Source: Papio anubis
Lineage: Eukaryota > Chordata > Mammalia > Primates > Cercopithecidae
Direction: 5' to 3'
Assembly: GCF_008728515.1 (NCBI RefSeq)
Contig: NC_044988.1
Span: forward strand, 35,877,159 to 35,941,158
DNA length: 64,000 nt
The notes beneath the pieces were generated by a model. The model made no database searches and was not told the DNA's origin. It was given only the letters and a program-made list of their open reading frames with translations. Below are positions 11,537 through 23,719 of this stretch, piece by piece. The first letter of the stretch is position 1, and every line of letters begins with the position of its first letter. A program made the position numbers and the translations under genes.

Positions 11537-11835
11537 GGCCGAGTACAGTGGCTCACGCCCATAATCCCAGCACTTTGGGAGGCTAAGGCGGGTGGATCAG
11601 CTGAGGTCAAGGGTTCGAGACCAGCCTGGCCAACATAGTGAAACCCTGTCTCTACTAAAAGTACACAAAAATTAGCCAGGCATGATAGTGTGCACCTGTA
11701 GTTCCAGCTGCTCGAGAGGCTGAGGCAGGAGAATTGCTCAAACCTGAGAGGCGGAGGTTGCAGTGAGCTGAGATCATGCCATTGCACTCCAGCCTGGGCA
11801 ACCAGAGTGAGACTCCATCTCAAAAACAAAAAAAA
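11537..11835 (+). mobile_element. AluS
   Basis: Full-length forward Alu inside the hAT element, with an A-rich tail at 11819-11835. Confidence 0.9.
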
Positions 11836-12114
11836 TGGCGTGGGCGGCTCCAAGCCTGTAATCCCAGCACTTTGGGAGGCCGAGGCAGGTGAGAATCCTA
11901 GGATCAGGAGATCGAGACCGTGGCTGCTTTCACAGTGAAACCCGTCTCTACTAAGAACAAAAATTAGCGAGTGAGGGTGGCCCGGCCTGTAGTCCAGCTA
12001 CTGCGGAGGCTGAGGCAGGAGAATGGCCCGAGGGAACCGGGAGGCGGGCTGCGGTGAGCTGAGATCCGGCCACTGCCTCCAGCCTGGGCGGTGAAGCTGA
12101 GACTCATATAAAAA
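11836..12114 (+). mobile_element. AluY(R)-like copy with many small deletions
   Basis: Abuts the previous tail. It has young AluYR markers ('caagcctgtaatc', 'gatccggccactg') but loses one to several bases roughly every 10-20 bp in its central and right parts. That pattern looks more like sequence error than age. Confidence 0.8.
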
Positions 12115-12480
12115 GGCGCGGTTTTATATCAGCTTTTACATTTAATCTGTTATATGTCCTATAGCTTCTGGAAAACTCTATACTCATGAGAGTGAAAAAG
12201 GCAAATACTAATGTACTAATGTTCTGGTATAATTTTGAAAATAGTTTTGATGTCACAGACCCTCTGACAGGGTCTGCGTGTCTCCTGGTGGTCCTCAGAA
12301 AACACCTTGACAACTGCTTCTGTAAGATACTTAGCAAAAGATGACTTCTCTGGAGTTATCTATTGCACATAGATGATGCATAGATCTTAGGGCAAGGTAA
12401 CTATGTTCTATCTTTATTTATTGGCCTTCAGGTAACTGCATTCCTGGTATGTGTCTCAAATAATGAATCACCTTCAGAGA

Positions 12481-12740
12481 CAGTGGTTCTCAAACTGGAA
12501 GCCATGGAGTTCTCTGGGGCACATCATGTGCTGTGTTTTGTCTTATAAACCAGGCAAAATTTTACAAGTGGACAACATATGAACTCATGTCTCTGCATCT
12601 CAAAATATAGAACATATTTTAAAGAAATTGTACCGCCAAGATTTTTCTTTAATATTAATTTGCTAGCCTATTACTTTTGTTATCTTCAGGTACTTATTAA
12701 TAGAAAAATGATATAAAATTTAAAAGTTTGAAAAATATTG
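12481..12740. mobile_element. Non-autonomous hAT element
   Basis: Left end 'cagtggttctcaaact' and right end 'agtttgaaaaatattg' form a 16-bp imperfect inverted repeat about 260 bp apart, the hallmark of short MER-type hAT elements. The 8-bp duplication is not preserved. Confidence 0.65.
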
Positions 12741-12749
12741 TGGCAAATC

Positions 12750-13056
12750 TTTTTTTTTATTTCTCTCTCTCTTTTAAGACAAGGTCTCTCTCCATTGCAC
12801 AGGCTGCAGTGCAATGTCACAATCACAGCTCACTGCAACCTCCACCTCCCGGGCTCAGGTGATCCTTCCATCTCAGCCTACTGAGTAGCTGGGACTATAT
12901 GTGTGCACCTCCATGCCCAGCTAGTTTTTTGTATTTTTTGTAGAGATGGGATTTCACTATATTGCCCAGGCCAATCTCAAACTCCTGGCTTCAAGTGATC
13001 TTCCTCCCTCCACCTCTCAAAGTTATGGGATTACAGGCATGAGCCACTGTGCCTGT
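12750..13056 (-). mobile_element. AluJ
   Basis: Diverged full-length reverse Alu. Confidence 0.85.
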
Positions 13057-13559
13057 AATCTTAAGATTTTTTGTGGAGAATCTTAAAATAAAAATAAATG
13101 TCTTATATGGTATATTTTTCCTTGAGCTGGGGAAATTTTTTTTTTTTTTGGCTGTGCTTGTACTAGGTGGATGGGTGGTTGGTGTCCTCTTTCCATTTTC
13201 TGTTTTTAGTTTTCTTTGTAATCTATAAGTATAAATTACACCCCTTTAAGGTAAAAGTTACCTTTTTGTTAATATAAACATTACATGTGAAAAATATGGG
13301 AAGATATTACATAGGAGAGAAAATGAAAATCACTCAATCCTGGCATTCAGAGAAAGCAGCTATCAAAACTGTTTTGTATATTTCCTTCCACTGTTTTTTT
13401 TCTACGAAAAAAACAGTTAAATGCTGCATAATTGCATGTAAAAACAATTTTTATAGTACAGTAAACATAGTTTTATCCCCCTTCCATTTGACCCATTCTG
13501 AATGCTTTCCCACAATGATAGATGTTCTTCAGCAAGATGATTGGAAATTTATCTTACTT
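13057..13559 (+). other. Intronic sequence, nothing recognised
   Basis: AT-rich. A 136-codon forward frame starting at 13287 runs into the following Alu and is not credible. Confidence 0.55.
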
Positions 13560-13861
13560 GGCTGGGCGCGGTGGCTTATGCCTGTGATCCCAGCTCTTTG
13601 GGAGGCTGAGGTGGGTGGATCACCTGAGGTCAGGAGTTCGAGAGCAGCCTGGCCAACGTGGCGAAACCCTGTCTCTGTTAAAAATACAAACAATTAGCCA
13701 GGCATGGTGGCAGGGACCTGTAGTTTCAGCTACTGGGGAGGCTGAGGCAGGAGAATCGCTTGAACCTGGGAGGCAGAGGTTGCAATGAGCTGAGATTGCA
13801 CCACTGCACTCCAGCCTGGGCGACAGAGTGAAACTACATCTCAAAAGAAAAAGAAAAGAAA
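13560..13861 (+). mobile_element. AluS
   Basis: Forward full-length Alu with target duplication 'aaatttatctta' on both sides. Confidence 0.9.
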
Positions 13862-13864
13862 ATT

Positions 13865-14295
13865 TATCTTATTTTTATTGTTTTTATTGGCAGGATGGTT
13901 TTCACAGGTAGAGGAAAGCAGATAAATCTAACACGAAGGGTGTGGGTGGGTGGAGGAGGGAGCGTATGACAGCTCCTGGTCTTGTGTTGGTCAGTTTGGG
14001 GCAGGGCACAGTCCACAGTGGGTGGCCCGATCACTGCTAACCTGAGAGAGAGGCACCTTGCACAGACACCCACTGCCCCATTTTCTGCCTTTCTTCTGCA
14101 GCTTCTTGAGGTAGAAGGCGTTATTAAACAGCACAGAATATTTGACCTGTTTTCGTATGTAATCAATGTTTGCCATTCCTAACTGTGACTTTCAGGAAAG
14201 CTCTCTCTTTTCCTCATAGTCTTCATCTACAAGGGGAAGAAATTGAATTAACTGCTGTCTCTTGTTCCTTCCGGCTCAGAAATGTTTACTTTATG
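13865..14295 (-). pseudogene. Possible processed-pseudogene fragment, parent unknown
   Basis: Reverse strand reads a basic peptide MANIDYIRKQVKYSVLFNNA...LKKLQKKGRKWG (14176 down). Upstream and in frame after one TGA stop is a segment with ...QFLPLVDEDYEEKRELS. Downstream is a 3'-UTR-like stretch with AATAAA near 13885-13870 and an A-rich end. The mix of a plausible coding end, UTR and polyadenylation signal suggests a retrocopy. I cannot name it, and no target duplication is resolved. Confidence 0.3.
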
Positions 14296-15120
14296 ATAAG
14301 CAATATTTCTTTAAGAAGATGAACTAAATTCAACAACAGTGAATTTTTGTCAGTTCCAGATTTCTTTTGTATTAGAATTTTGTCAAATCAAGAGCTCCTT
14401 TATAAGAAACCTGTTGGTGAGGCATGGGAATCTTTTCAGATCAAGGTGTTAGGCATAGTGGCATTTAACCTATAGACTTTTTTCCCTCTTCCCTCAATGG
14501 AGTAGCTTAAATACCTCTATCCACCAGATGGTGCTCTTGGACAGCAAATTTATTTGAGGCTGTGGGTTTCCAAATGAGGTAAAACAGTTTAAACGGTTTG
14601 AGTCACCAGGAGAATTCCTTTCCATTTTGTATTTTTATCATGTCAGGATATCATTTACTTTGAAATAACAAATCGTTCAAAGCCAGAACACTAACTGCCT
14701 AAATTTCACATCCAAGGCAAACATGTCATCCTAGACAGGTTTTGACGCAGAGAGAGAGCTATTGGCTTGTAGGATTGTGACTTTCAGGTTTTAGTTCTGT
14801 GAAATAAGGCTTCTAGGTAATCACAACTCATTTATCTGCTAGCATGTTATGGCTGCTCTTCAGTGAAGCAGGTCAGCTCGCATGACCCCAGAAGTTGTCA
14901 TCCAGACCGGAGGTGATGGAAGGACAGCTTTACTGGTCACATTGCATCCAGAATGTTTCTGTTAGTTCTGGAAACTGTTTTCAGAGGAGCATTGCCAGAG
15001 CTGCACAGCTGGGATGGTGCAGGAGTTGCTGCAAGAGCAGTTAAAGCCCATGTGGTTGTTGCCCCTGAGAATGGTGCAAGTAAGAAGGTTAGGTGGGATC
15101 GCTGTGGGAAAATTCAGTCT
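14296..15120 (+). other. Intronic sequence, nothing recognised
   Basis: No repeat or coding signal named with confidence. Confidence 0.5.
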
Positions 15121-15138
15121 GTCTCTGGAATAAGTTTC

Positions 15139-15440
15139 TTTTTTGTTGTTGTTTTTTTTGAGATGGAGTCTCGCTCTGTCCCCCAGGCTGGAGTGCAGTG
15201 GCACGACCTCGGCTCACTGCAAGCTCCGCCTCCCGGGTTCACGCCATTCCCTTGCCTCAGCCTCCCGAGTAGCTGGGACTGCAGGCGCCCGCCACCACAC
15301 CTGGCTAATGTTTTGTATTTTTAGTAGAGATGGGGCTTCACTGTGTTAGCCAGGATGGGCTCGATCTCCTGACCTTGTAATCCACCCGCCTCGGCCTCCC
15401 AAAGTGCTGGGATTACAGGTGTGAGCCACTGCTCTCGGCC
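15139..15440 (-). mobile_element. AluY
   Basis: Reverse Alu with an 18-bp duplication 'tctctggaataagtttct' on both sides (15121-15138 and after 15441). Confidence 0.92.
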
Positions 15441-15587
15441 ATCTCTGGAATAAGTTTCTAAGGAATACATCTGCCCCAGAGCAGATTGGGCTGCCACTTG
15501 AGGTAAGGAAATACTGACCTTGGAATGTTCACATAGAGACTGTCTGATCTTCTGTCAGACATAGTTTAAAAATTTGGGTTGGGTTGG

Positions 15588-15882
15588 GGCCGGGTATGGT
15601 GGCTCGTGCCTGTAATCCCAGTACTTTGGGAGGCTGAGGTGGGCGGATCACCTGAGGTCAGGAGTTCGAGACCAGCCTGGCCAATGTGGAGAAACCTCGT
15701 CTCTACTAAAAATATAAAATTAGCTGGGCGTGGTGGCACGTGCCTGTAATCCCAGCTACTCAGGAGGCTGAGGCAGGAGAATTGTTTGAACCTGGGAGGC
15801 GGAGGTTGTGGTGAGCCGAGATCGCGCCATTGCACTCCAGCCTGGGCAACAGGATCGAAACTCGGTCTAAAAAAAAGAAAAA
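15588..15882 (+). mobile_element. AluS
   Basis: Forward full-length Alu with a short A-rich tail. Confidence 0.9.
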
Positions 15883-18352
15883 TCGAGTTGGATAGGATGT
15901 GAGTAGAACTGGTCATTTCTCTTTTCACTCTTCTCTACCTCTCGACTGTTAAACTTCGCAGTTGAAATATACGTAAATGTTTAATAAACTAGTAAATTGA
16001 TAAATCAACAAATATATGTGGAGGACCACTCTGAGTGATCAATGGGGTTGTGAGACATGTCAGCAATGGTGGGTATTGGCCAGTGCAAGGAGCTCACTGG
16101 TTAGCTCGAGAGTCATAAATGGTTTCCCTGAGGAATAAACAACACACACTATATGGGCAGAAGCCTGGTGGATGGCATGATTACTATGCACAGTGGGAGT
16201 GTAAAGAGGTGAAGATTACTGGGCACTGGCATAGTCCACAAGATTGTAATGAGAATACAGGGCATTAGGGCATTATGGACATTAGGCACGGTGAGCAAGG
16301 TGAGGGATGAGGAAGCTGAGCCTATTTTGTGAATTCTGGATGATTGGCATGCTGCCTTGAGGGGCAGATTTCTGTGGGAAAGTATTAGGGACACAGCAGT
16401 GAGAATTACTGAAGGAGAAAGAACATGAAACTCAGGTGAAAAGTGAGAGTTTTAGTGCTGAATTTGGCTGGTGAACATAAAGTCATTGACAATTTCAGCT
16501 GGAAAGAATTTTGGAGATGATCTGGTATAATAGTCAACACATTGATAGATGAGGAAGCTCAGACTGAATGTTAGGGTTTATCATAGATGACTCCTACTTA
16601 GTGGCAGAGCTGGGAGGACCCCCCTTTCCTATTCTCTCTCTACTCTTTCAGATAGTCACCAGGAAGGATGGTTAAAGCTTGAACACTGTGTATACTGTGG
16701 AGCTCTTCTTGTCTTGGATTGGTGTCTGTTGAGGCCTCTACCGGTCAGAAGGGCATTTCCCCTGCAACCCAGCCTTGCCTGCAGATTTACAGAAGGGCTT
16801 TGATAAGGAGCATCTGTTGGAAGCCCAGTTCCTGCTTTGGGCCTGCTGTTTTCCATTTCATAAAAAGGAATGTGAAGATAATTTAAATTTTATCTTTATT
16901 ATAATTTTGTAAGATATAAAAGCCTGTGATTTTTTCCTAGGGGGAATTTACAAATAGAGTAGAAAGATTCAAGTAATTCTTGTCAGAAAGGAACCATTCA
17001 TCTATAACTTCTCCTAGAATCTGTTTTGCAGATGATCAAATATATGGGGCAATGTTTCTGTACCAAATTTTATTTTTTAGTGTTTTTCTTACTACAGCAA
17101 AAAAAGTAAAACAACTTACATGTCACAAAGGAGAAGTACAGATACAAATTGTTAAAGCCATGAGGTAATATGTACAATAAAGTAAATGTTAAGAAAATGT
17201 TTGTAATACAATGGTATGTGAGGAAACCAGGATAACCGTGTATAGATATATCTCCAAGATTTTGGAATGCCCACTCTGGAGTTCCAGTATTGCTTACAAT
17301 CTCCCTCATAATTCATCCACTTGCCCAAGGGTAGAGAGCAGCAGGTCTGGCTGAGATGAGGGAGGTCGTGGAGCTGCTTCCCACACCCCAGCATCCTAGT
17401 ATGGTTTCCTCAAAATAAGTCACCAGCTGTCAGTGGGCTTTTGGGGGTCACTGGTGCAGAGTTAGAGTTATGAATGCCAGGAGTCTGATTCTAAATATAT
17501 GCTAGTTACAACAAGTTTTTAAGAGAAAGATGTCACTCAAGTGATGAAATGGTTTTCTCTTCTTTGCAGATTTATATGTTTGATATTTTAAAGTTTACTT
17601 TCCAAATGTCCTGTAATGATGACGTATGGTTTAATATTCAGGAAAATTATTGTTAGTTTTCCTTTTCCATTGAAGGAATAATGTGCCTATGTGTATGATC
17701 CAGAATTTTATTCTGTGAAGAATGAAGAATGAAAATGAGACCACTAGAAATACCTTAGGCTGTTTTTCTTTATGAAGAATAAAAGGGAAACTCAATAGCA
17801 CCAGCCCTCTGCCATGTGTTATGAGAGTGTGTTAAATCTGACATTGCTTTAAGAAATAGCGGCTGTAGAGAAAATGAAGCAAGGTGGAGAAAACAAACAA
17901 CTGGGAGAAACTGAAGGAAAAATCACAGAGTGGTATAGAGGAATTGGGAAGAACAGGTATTTTCTTTATTTAAACTGGAATTTTCCAGGTATTAGTGGTT
18001 AAGAAAAGGCTCAAGTGCAGCCCATACTTGGCTACCATTCAAGAATTAAGTGGTATTCACTTTTCCTTTTGTTGGGTCACATTAGTGTTGTGGACTCTGT
18101 TATGTTTTTTTCTTATTTTAATCCACTAGTCAGTGGGGGAAGTGGGGATATGTGGATTTGTTTACTAACGAAGAAATGTATCAGTTAGACATTATTCTGC
18201 TGCCGGTAATAAAGACCTCAGAATCAGTGGCCGAAACAAATTGGGCATTTAGTTTTCTTTTGTGTAAAAATTTGAGGTAAGTAGCCTAGGGCCAGTGTGT
18301 TGGTCTATGATGTCATTATAGACCCGTACTCCTCAATTCTTCTGCTTTCTTT
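15883..18352 (+). other. Intronic sequence with ancient remnants only
   Basis: 2.5 kb largely unassigned. 16500-16640 weakly resembles reverse MIR ('gatgaggaagctcagactg'). 18190-18350 and 18670-18900 look like one old interspersed repeat split by the Alu at 18365 ('attggccagaaccctgt', 'tagctgtaagagaagctgg'); family not named. Confidence 0.5.
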
Positions 18353-18364
18353 ATGATGAGATCT

Positions 18365-18657
18365 TTTTTTTTTTTTAAGATGGAGCCTCACTCTGTCGGC
18401 CAGGCTGGAGTGCAGTGGCATGATCTTGGCTTACTGCAATCTCTGCCTCCCTAGCTCAAGTAATTCTCTTGACTCAGCCTCCCGGGTAGCTGGGATTACA
18501 GGCGTGTGCCACCACGCCTGGCTAATTTTTGTATTTTTAGTAGAGATGGGGTTTCACCATGTTGGCCAGGCTGGTCTCGAACTCCTGACCTCAGGTAATC
18601 CAGCCGCCTTGGCCTCCCAAAGTGCTGGGATTATAGGCGTGAGCCACTGTGCCAGCC
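18365..18657 (-). mobile_element. AluS
   Basis: Reverse Alu with duplication 'atgatgagatct' (18353-18364 and 18659-18670). Confidence 0.92.
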
Positions 18658-19069
18658 TATGATGAGATCTTTACCTTCATGTTCTCCTGGTAGATGCCTA
18701 AGCCCAATAATTGTGTCTGAATGTCTTACGGAAGGAAGAGGGAGTGAGAGCGAAGGGCACAAAGGGCTTGTGCCTGCTGAGGTAGCCCTTCCAAGCTGTC
18801 TCCTGGGAGCTCTACTCAGCGATGACTGCTCACCTTTCATTGGCCAGAACCCTGTACTATGACCATCCTTAGCTGTAAGAGAAGCTGGAAATGCAGTTTT
18901 CATTCAGCTATATTGCTCTTTCTATTAAATGAGGTTCGTTATTAAGGAAGGTGAAACTAGATCCTGAGTACTTAGGCAGTCTCTGCCATAAAAGTTTATT
19001 ACAAGCCACGATGACTTTGAAATGCTGTGTTATACTGTATTATATACAATTTAAAGAGTTGAATTTGTT

Positions 19070-19379
19070 GGCTGGGCACGGTGGCTTATGCCTGTAATCC
19101 CAGCTGCATGGGAGGCCGAGGCGGGTGGATCACAAGGTCAGGAGATTGAGACCATTCTGGCTAACACGGTGAAACCCCATCTCTCCTCAAAAAATACAAA
19201 AAATTAGCCGGGCATGGTAGCGGGCACCTGTAGTCCCAGCTACTTGAGACGGTGAGGCAGGAGAATGGCGTGAACCCGGGAGGCGGAGCTTGCAGTGAGC
19301 CGAGATCGCGCTACTGCACTCCAGCCTGGGCGATAGAGCAAGACTCTGTCTTTAAAAAAAAAAAAAAAAAAAAAAAAGA
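19070..19379 (+). mobile_element. AluY
   Basis: Forward Alu with a long A tail and duplication 'agttgaatttgt'. Confidence 0.92.
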
Positions 19380-19440
19380 AAAGTTGAATTTGTCAAGGGG
19401 CTTAATAGTCTGGAAAATATGAATAAAGTAGTAGAGATTA

Positions 19441-19752
19441 TTCTTTTTCTTTTTCTTTTTTTTTTATGGAGGCGGAGTTTTGCTCTTGTCGCCTAAACTA
19501 GAGTGCAATGGCGCGATCTCAGCTCACTATAACCTCTGCCTCCTGAGTTCAAGGGATTCTCCTGCCTCAGCCTCTGTAGTAGCTGGGATTATAGGCGTCC
19601 ACCACCACGCCTGGCTAAGTTTTATATTTCATTTTAGTAGAGATGTTTCACCATGCTGGCCAGGCTGGTCTTGAACTCCTGACCTTAGGTGATCTGCTTG
19701 CCTCGGCCTCCCAAAGTGCTGGGATTACAGGCGTGAGCCACTGTGCCTGGCC
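19441..19752 (-). mobile_element. AluS
   Basis: Reverse Alu with duplication 'ataaagtagtagagattatt', one mismatch on the right side. Confidence 0.9.
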
Positions 19753-20214
19753 ATAAAGTAGTATAGATTATTGTGTTTTAAATTTTTCATATGTAAAAAT
19801 GACAGATTCTGAGCATGGGATATGACTGTTTTAGTAAATGTTGAGATAATTGGTCTCCTTTAAAGAGGGGCGTCGTATGGTTTGGGTCCCCTTTAGGATT
19901 TTCTACAAGAGCCACATGTAGATATGTAAAATAAAATTAATATTTCTGTTTAGTTTGTTTTTTTTAAAAAAAAACAATGCATATCTGTGAGTATATCCTG
20001 TACTTCCTCTATGCCAGTATTTTTTAAAACATCTTCTTGACAGGGAGTGTTTTAAAAAAATAGGAAATATAGTTACCAAATTACTGACTTTCCTAGGTGT
20101 TGGGAGATAGAGGGAAGTTTCTCCCTCCCTGATTATATAAAAAGTGTGTAGTGAGAGTTGACTTTCTGGTTTATCGTTTGGCCACGTGGCTTGAGAAACA
20201 ATAGAGCCAGCATG

Positions 20215-20445
20215 GGTTAGAATTTTCATTCTCACGCTTGAACCCCGGCCCTGTGATTATGAGCTGTGAGGTCTTGGCAAGTTATCTGTCTTTGCTACAG
20301 TCCCCTCATTTATAAAACAGTGTTGATAATAGTTGATAGTAGTGTTTAGCTGGTAGGACAAAATGAGGTGACATAAATAAAACACCTCGTACAGGGCCTG
20401 CTCCCTGGTATGTACTGAGTCAGCATTAGCTGCAGCAGGTGGCAG
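20215..20445 (+). mobile_element. MIR
   Basis: Ancient tRNA-derived SINE. The order 'ttgaaccccggcc', 'gtcttggcaagttatctgt', 'cctcatttataaaa' and 'aaaatgaggtgacataaat' follows MIR. Confidence 0.7.
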
Positions 20446-20651
20446 TACTAAAGCAAAGCAAGACAGAAGTCTCCAGGCCTTAATGAGCTAGTTACTCACC
20501 AGCTGATTCTGATCGAGAGAATTGTGAAGAATTCTGTTCTGCGGTTGCCATTTTAAGTTTGTCCAGCCTGCAGCCCTGCGATTTATACTCTTTGACATCT
20601 GTCAGAGCCATGAAGAATGTTTGTTTAGGAGTCACTGCTTAAGAAAATGCT

Positions 20652-20928
20652 GGCCGGGCGCGGTGGCTCAAGCCTGTAATCCCAGCACTTTGGGAGGCCG
20701 AGACGGGTGGATCACGAGGTCAGGAGATCGAGACCATCCTGGCTAACACGGTGAAACCCCGTCTCTACTAAAAAATACAAAAAAAACCTAGCCGGGTGAG
20801 GTGGCGGGCGCCTGTAGTCCCAGCTACTTGGGAGGCTGAGGCAGGAGAATGGCTTAAACCCGGGAGGTGGAGCTTGCAGTGAGCTGAGATCCCGCCACTG
20901 CACTCCAGCCTGGGCGACAGAGCGAGAC

Positions 20929-20964
<36 letters not shown>
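20652..20964 (+). mobile_element. AluYR
   Basis: Forward, near-consensus Alu ('ggctcaagcctgtaatc') with tail of about 27 A's and duplication 'aagaaaatgct' on both sides. Confidence 0.93.
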
Positions 20965-20966
<2 letters not shown>

Positions 20967-21077
20967 AAATGCTTCTGCTGTTTTTGAGAAATATACCACT
21001 ATCTTCTTGTCAGTAAGATCCTGCCGTATGCGGTGCCAGGACAGAAGTGACCTCATGGGATATGACTCAAGAAGTAG

Positions 21078-21078
<1 letters not shown>

Positions 21079-21113
<35 letters not shown>

Positions 21114-21380
21114 CAGAGTCTTGCTCTGTCACCTAGACTGGAGTGCAGTGGTGCAATCTCGGCTCACTGCAACCTCCGTCTTCTGGATTCAAGCAGTTCT
21201 GGTGCCTCATTCTCCCAAAAAGCTGGGACTACAGGCATGCGCCACCATGGCCAGCTAATTGTATTTTTAGTAGAGGCAGGGTTTTGCCAAGTTGCCCAGG
21301 CTGATCTCGAACTCCTGAGCTCAAGCGATCTGCCCGCTCCCAAAGTGCTGAGATTACAGCATGAGCCACCGCATCTGGCC
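21079..21380 (-). mobile_element. AluS
   Basis: Reverse Alu with T-run of about 27. It lies immediately upstream of the actin pseudogene. Confidence 0.88.
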
Positions 21381-21416
21381 GATAGTCTCTTTGTCATGAT
21401 TTTAAAAATCATCTTG

Positions 21417-23193
21417 TTGGCCAAGACCACGTCTGCCCTGTGAGCACAGACCCTCGCCCTCGCTTCTCTGCCGCTTGTCCACACCCGCTGCCAGCTCACC
21501 ATAGATGATGATATTGCTGTGCCCATCGTCAACAATGACTCCAGCATGTGCAAGGGTGGCTTCGCAGGCGACGATGCCCCCCGGGCTGTCTTCCCCTCCA
21601 TCGTGTGGCACCCCAAGCACCAGGGTGTGATGATGGGCATGAGTCAGAAGGACTCCCATGTGGGCGACTAGGCCCAGAGCAAGAGAGGCATCCTGACCCT
21701 GAAGTGCCCCATCGAGCATGGCATCGTCACCAACTGGGATGGCATGGAGAAGACCTGGCACCACACCTTCTATAAGGAGCTGCATGTGGCTCCTGAGGAG
21801 CACCCCATGCTGTGACCGAGGCCCCCCTGAACCCCAAGGCCAGCCGCACGAAGATGACCCAGATCATGTTTAAGACCTTCAACACCCCAGCCATGTACAT
21901 GGCCATCCAGGCCGTGTGTCCCTGTATACCTGTGGCTGTACCACTGGTATCATGATGGACTCAGGTGATGGGGTCACCCACAGTGTGCCCATCTACGAGG
22001 GGTATGCCCTCCCCGACGCCATCCTGTGTCTGGACCTGGCTGGCCGGGACCTGACTGAGTACCTCGTGAAGATCCTCACTGAGTGGGATTTCATGCATGA
22101 CATCAAGGAGAAGCTGTGCTGTGTTGCCCTGGACTTCGAGCAGGAGATGGCCATGGTGGCCTCCAGCTCCTCCCTGGAGAAGAGCTGCGAGCTGCCTGAT
22201 GGCCAGGTCATCACCATTGGCAATGAGCGGGCCTGCTGCCCCGAGGCACTCTTACAGCTTTCCTTCCTGGGCATAGAATCCTGTGGCATCCATGAAACTA
22301 CCTTCAACTGCATTATGAAATGTGACGTGGATATCCACAAAGACCTGTATGCCAACACAGTGCTGTCTGGCGGCACCACCATGTACCCTAGTGTTGCCAG
22401 CAGGACGCAGAGGGAGATCACCGCTCTGGCGCCCAGCACGATGAGGATCAAGATCATTGCTCTTCCCGAGCGCAAGCACTCTGTGTGGATTGGTGGCTGC
22501 ATCCTGGCCTCGCTGTCCACCTTCCAGCAGGTGTGGATCAGCAAGTAGGAGTATGATGAGTCTGGCTCCATCGTCCATCTTCCAAATGCTTCTAGGCAGA
22601 CTGTGACTTAGTTGTGTTACACCCTTTCTTGACAAAACCTAACTTGTGCAGAAAAGAAGATGAGATTGGCATGGCATTATTTGTTTTTGTTTTGTTTTGT
22701 TTTGTTTTTGTTTTTGTGTTTTTGTGGTTTGAATCAGGATTTAAAAACTGGAACGGGGGGTGACAGCAGTTGGTTGGAGCGAGCATTCCCCAAAGTTCTA
22801 CAATGTGGCCGAGGACTTTGTTTCTTGTTTGTACATTGTTCTTTTTTTTACTAGTCATTCCAAATATGGTGAGATGCATTGTTACAGGAAATTGTTTGCC
22901 CTCCTAAAAGCCACCCCACTTCTCTCTAAGGAAAATGGCCCGGTCCTGTCCTAAGTCCACACAGGGGAGGTTTCGTGTGATTTATGTAATGCATAATTTT
23001 TAAAATCTTTGCCTTAATACTTTTTTATTTTGTTTTATTTTGAATGATCAGCCTTCGTGGCCCCCCTCTTTTGTCCCCCAACTTGAGATGTATGAAGGCT
23101 TTTGTTCTCCCTGGGAGTGGGTGTATGCAGCCAGGGCTTACCTGTACACTGACTTGAGACCAGTTGAATAAAAGTGCACACCTTAAAAAAAAA
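21417..23193 (+). pseudogene. ACTB: Processed beta-actin pseudogene, full length
   Basis: Intronless copy of cytoplasmic actin mRNA. The 5' UTR ('gtccacacccgctgccagct') and a long 3' UTR match ACTB rather than ACTG1; the 3' UTR has 'acttagttgtgttacaccct' and ends with AATAAA at 23167-23172 and A's. The coding part is equivalent to 21501-22595. Damage: start codon ATG to ATA at 21501; an in-frame TAG after 'VGD' (21669-21671); single-base losses near 21810 and 21925; loss of about 10 codons in the RGYSFTTTAEREIVR loop near 22085; and a premature TAG after 'QQVWISK'. The longest residual frame is 210 codons (21916-22548). A direct repeat 'atc(a)tcttgttg' at 21408-21419 and about 23506 brackets the copy plus the Alu in its tail. 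Not expected to make functional actin. Confidence 0.97.
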
Positions 23194-23194
23194 T

Positions 23195-23505
23195 CGCCGG
23201 GTGCGGTTGCTCATGCCTGTAATCCCAGCACTTTGGGAGGCTGAGGCGGGTGGATCACCTAAGGTCAGGAGTTCAAGACCAGCCTGGCCAACACAGTGAA
23301 ACCCCGTCTCTACAAAAAAAGAAAAAAAAAACAACCCAGAATTAGCTGGGCATGATGGCGGGTGCCTGTAATCTCAGCTGCTCGGGAGGCTGAGGTGGAA
23401 GGATCGCTTGAACCCGGGAGGTGGAGGTTGCAGTGCGCCAAGATCGTGCCATTGCACTTCAGCCTGGGGGACAGAGCAAGACTCTGTCATAAAAAAAAAA
23501 AAAAA
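23195..23505 (+). mobile_element. AluS inserted in the actin pseudogene poly-A tail
   Basis: Forward Alu starting directly after the retrocopy A-tail. The retrocopy's right-hand duplication ('atcagcttgttg') comes only after this Alu, so the Alu landed in the tail. Confidence 0.9.
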
Positions 23506-23719
23506 ATCAGCTTGTTGAAATGTAGTATTTGATTATATATGTGCAAAATATTTAAGTTTTAAAGCACAATGATTTTGAATATTCCAAACTCACCCAGCAG
23601 TCAACAACTGCAACATTAACAACACTGCTCAGGGACCACTCCCTTGTAGTCCTTTCTTGCTATGCCACTCCCATCACTCTGGGGTGGCCTGAATTTTGCG
23701 TTTGATTTTTACTTTGTAA

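Larger units (their letters stand above)
11161..12316 (+). mobile_element. hAT-Charlie-type element, split by Alus
   Basis: Starts 'cagtagttctcaaactttt', the terminal repeat of MER1-type hAT elements. It resumes between and after Alu insertions (11323-11536, 12115-12316) and ends near 'ggtcctcagaaaacacctt'. Internal phrases 'ttattgtgaacctcaaata' and 'gtctagcttaatagaaga' fit the same family. No transposase frame. Confidence 0.65.

Noticed and set aside
21402..22635. Open frames on both strands over the actin copy, up to 210 codons
   Set aside because: They are surviving pieces or shadows of a pseudogene with a lost start, stops and indels.
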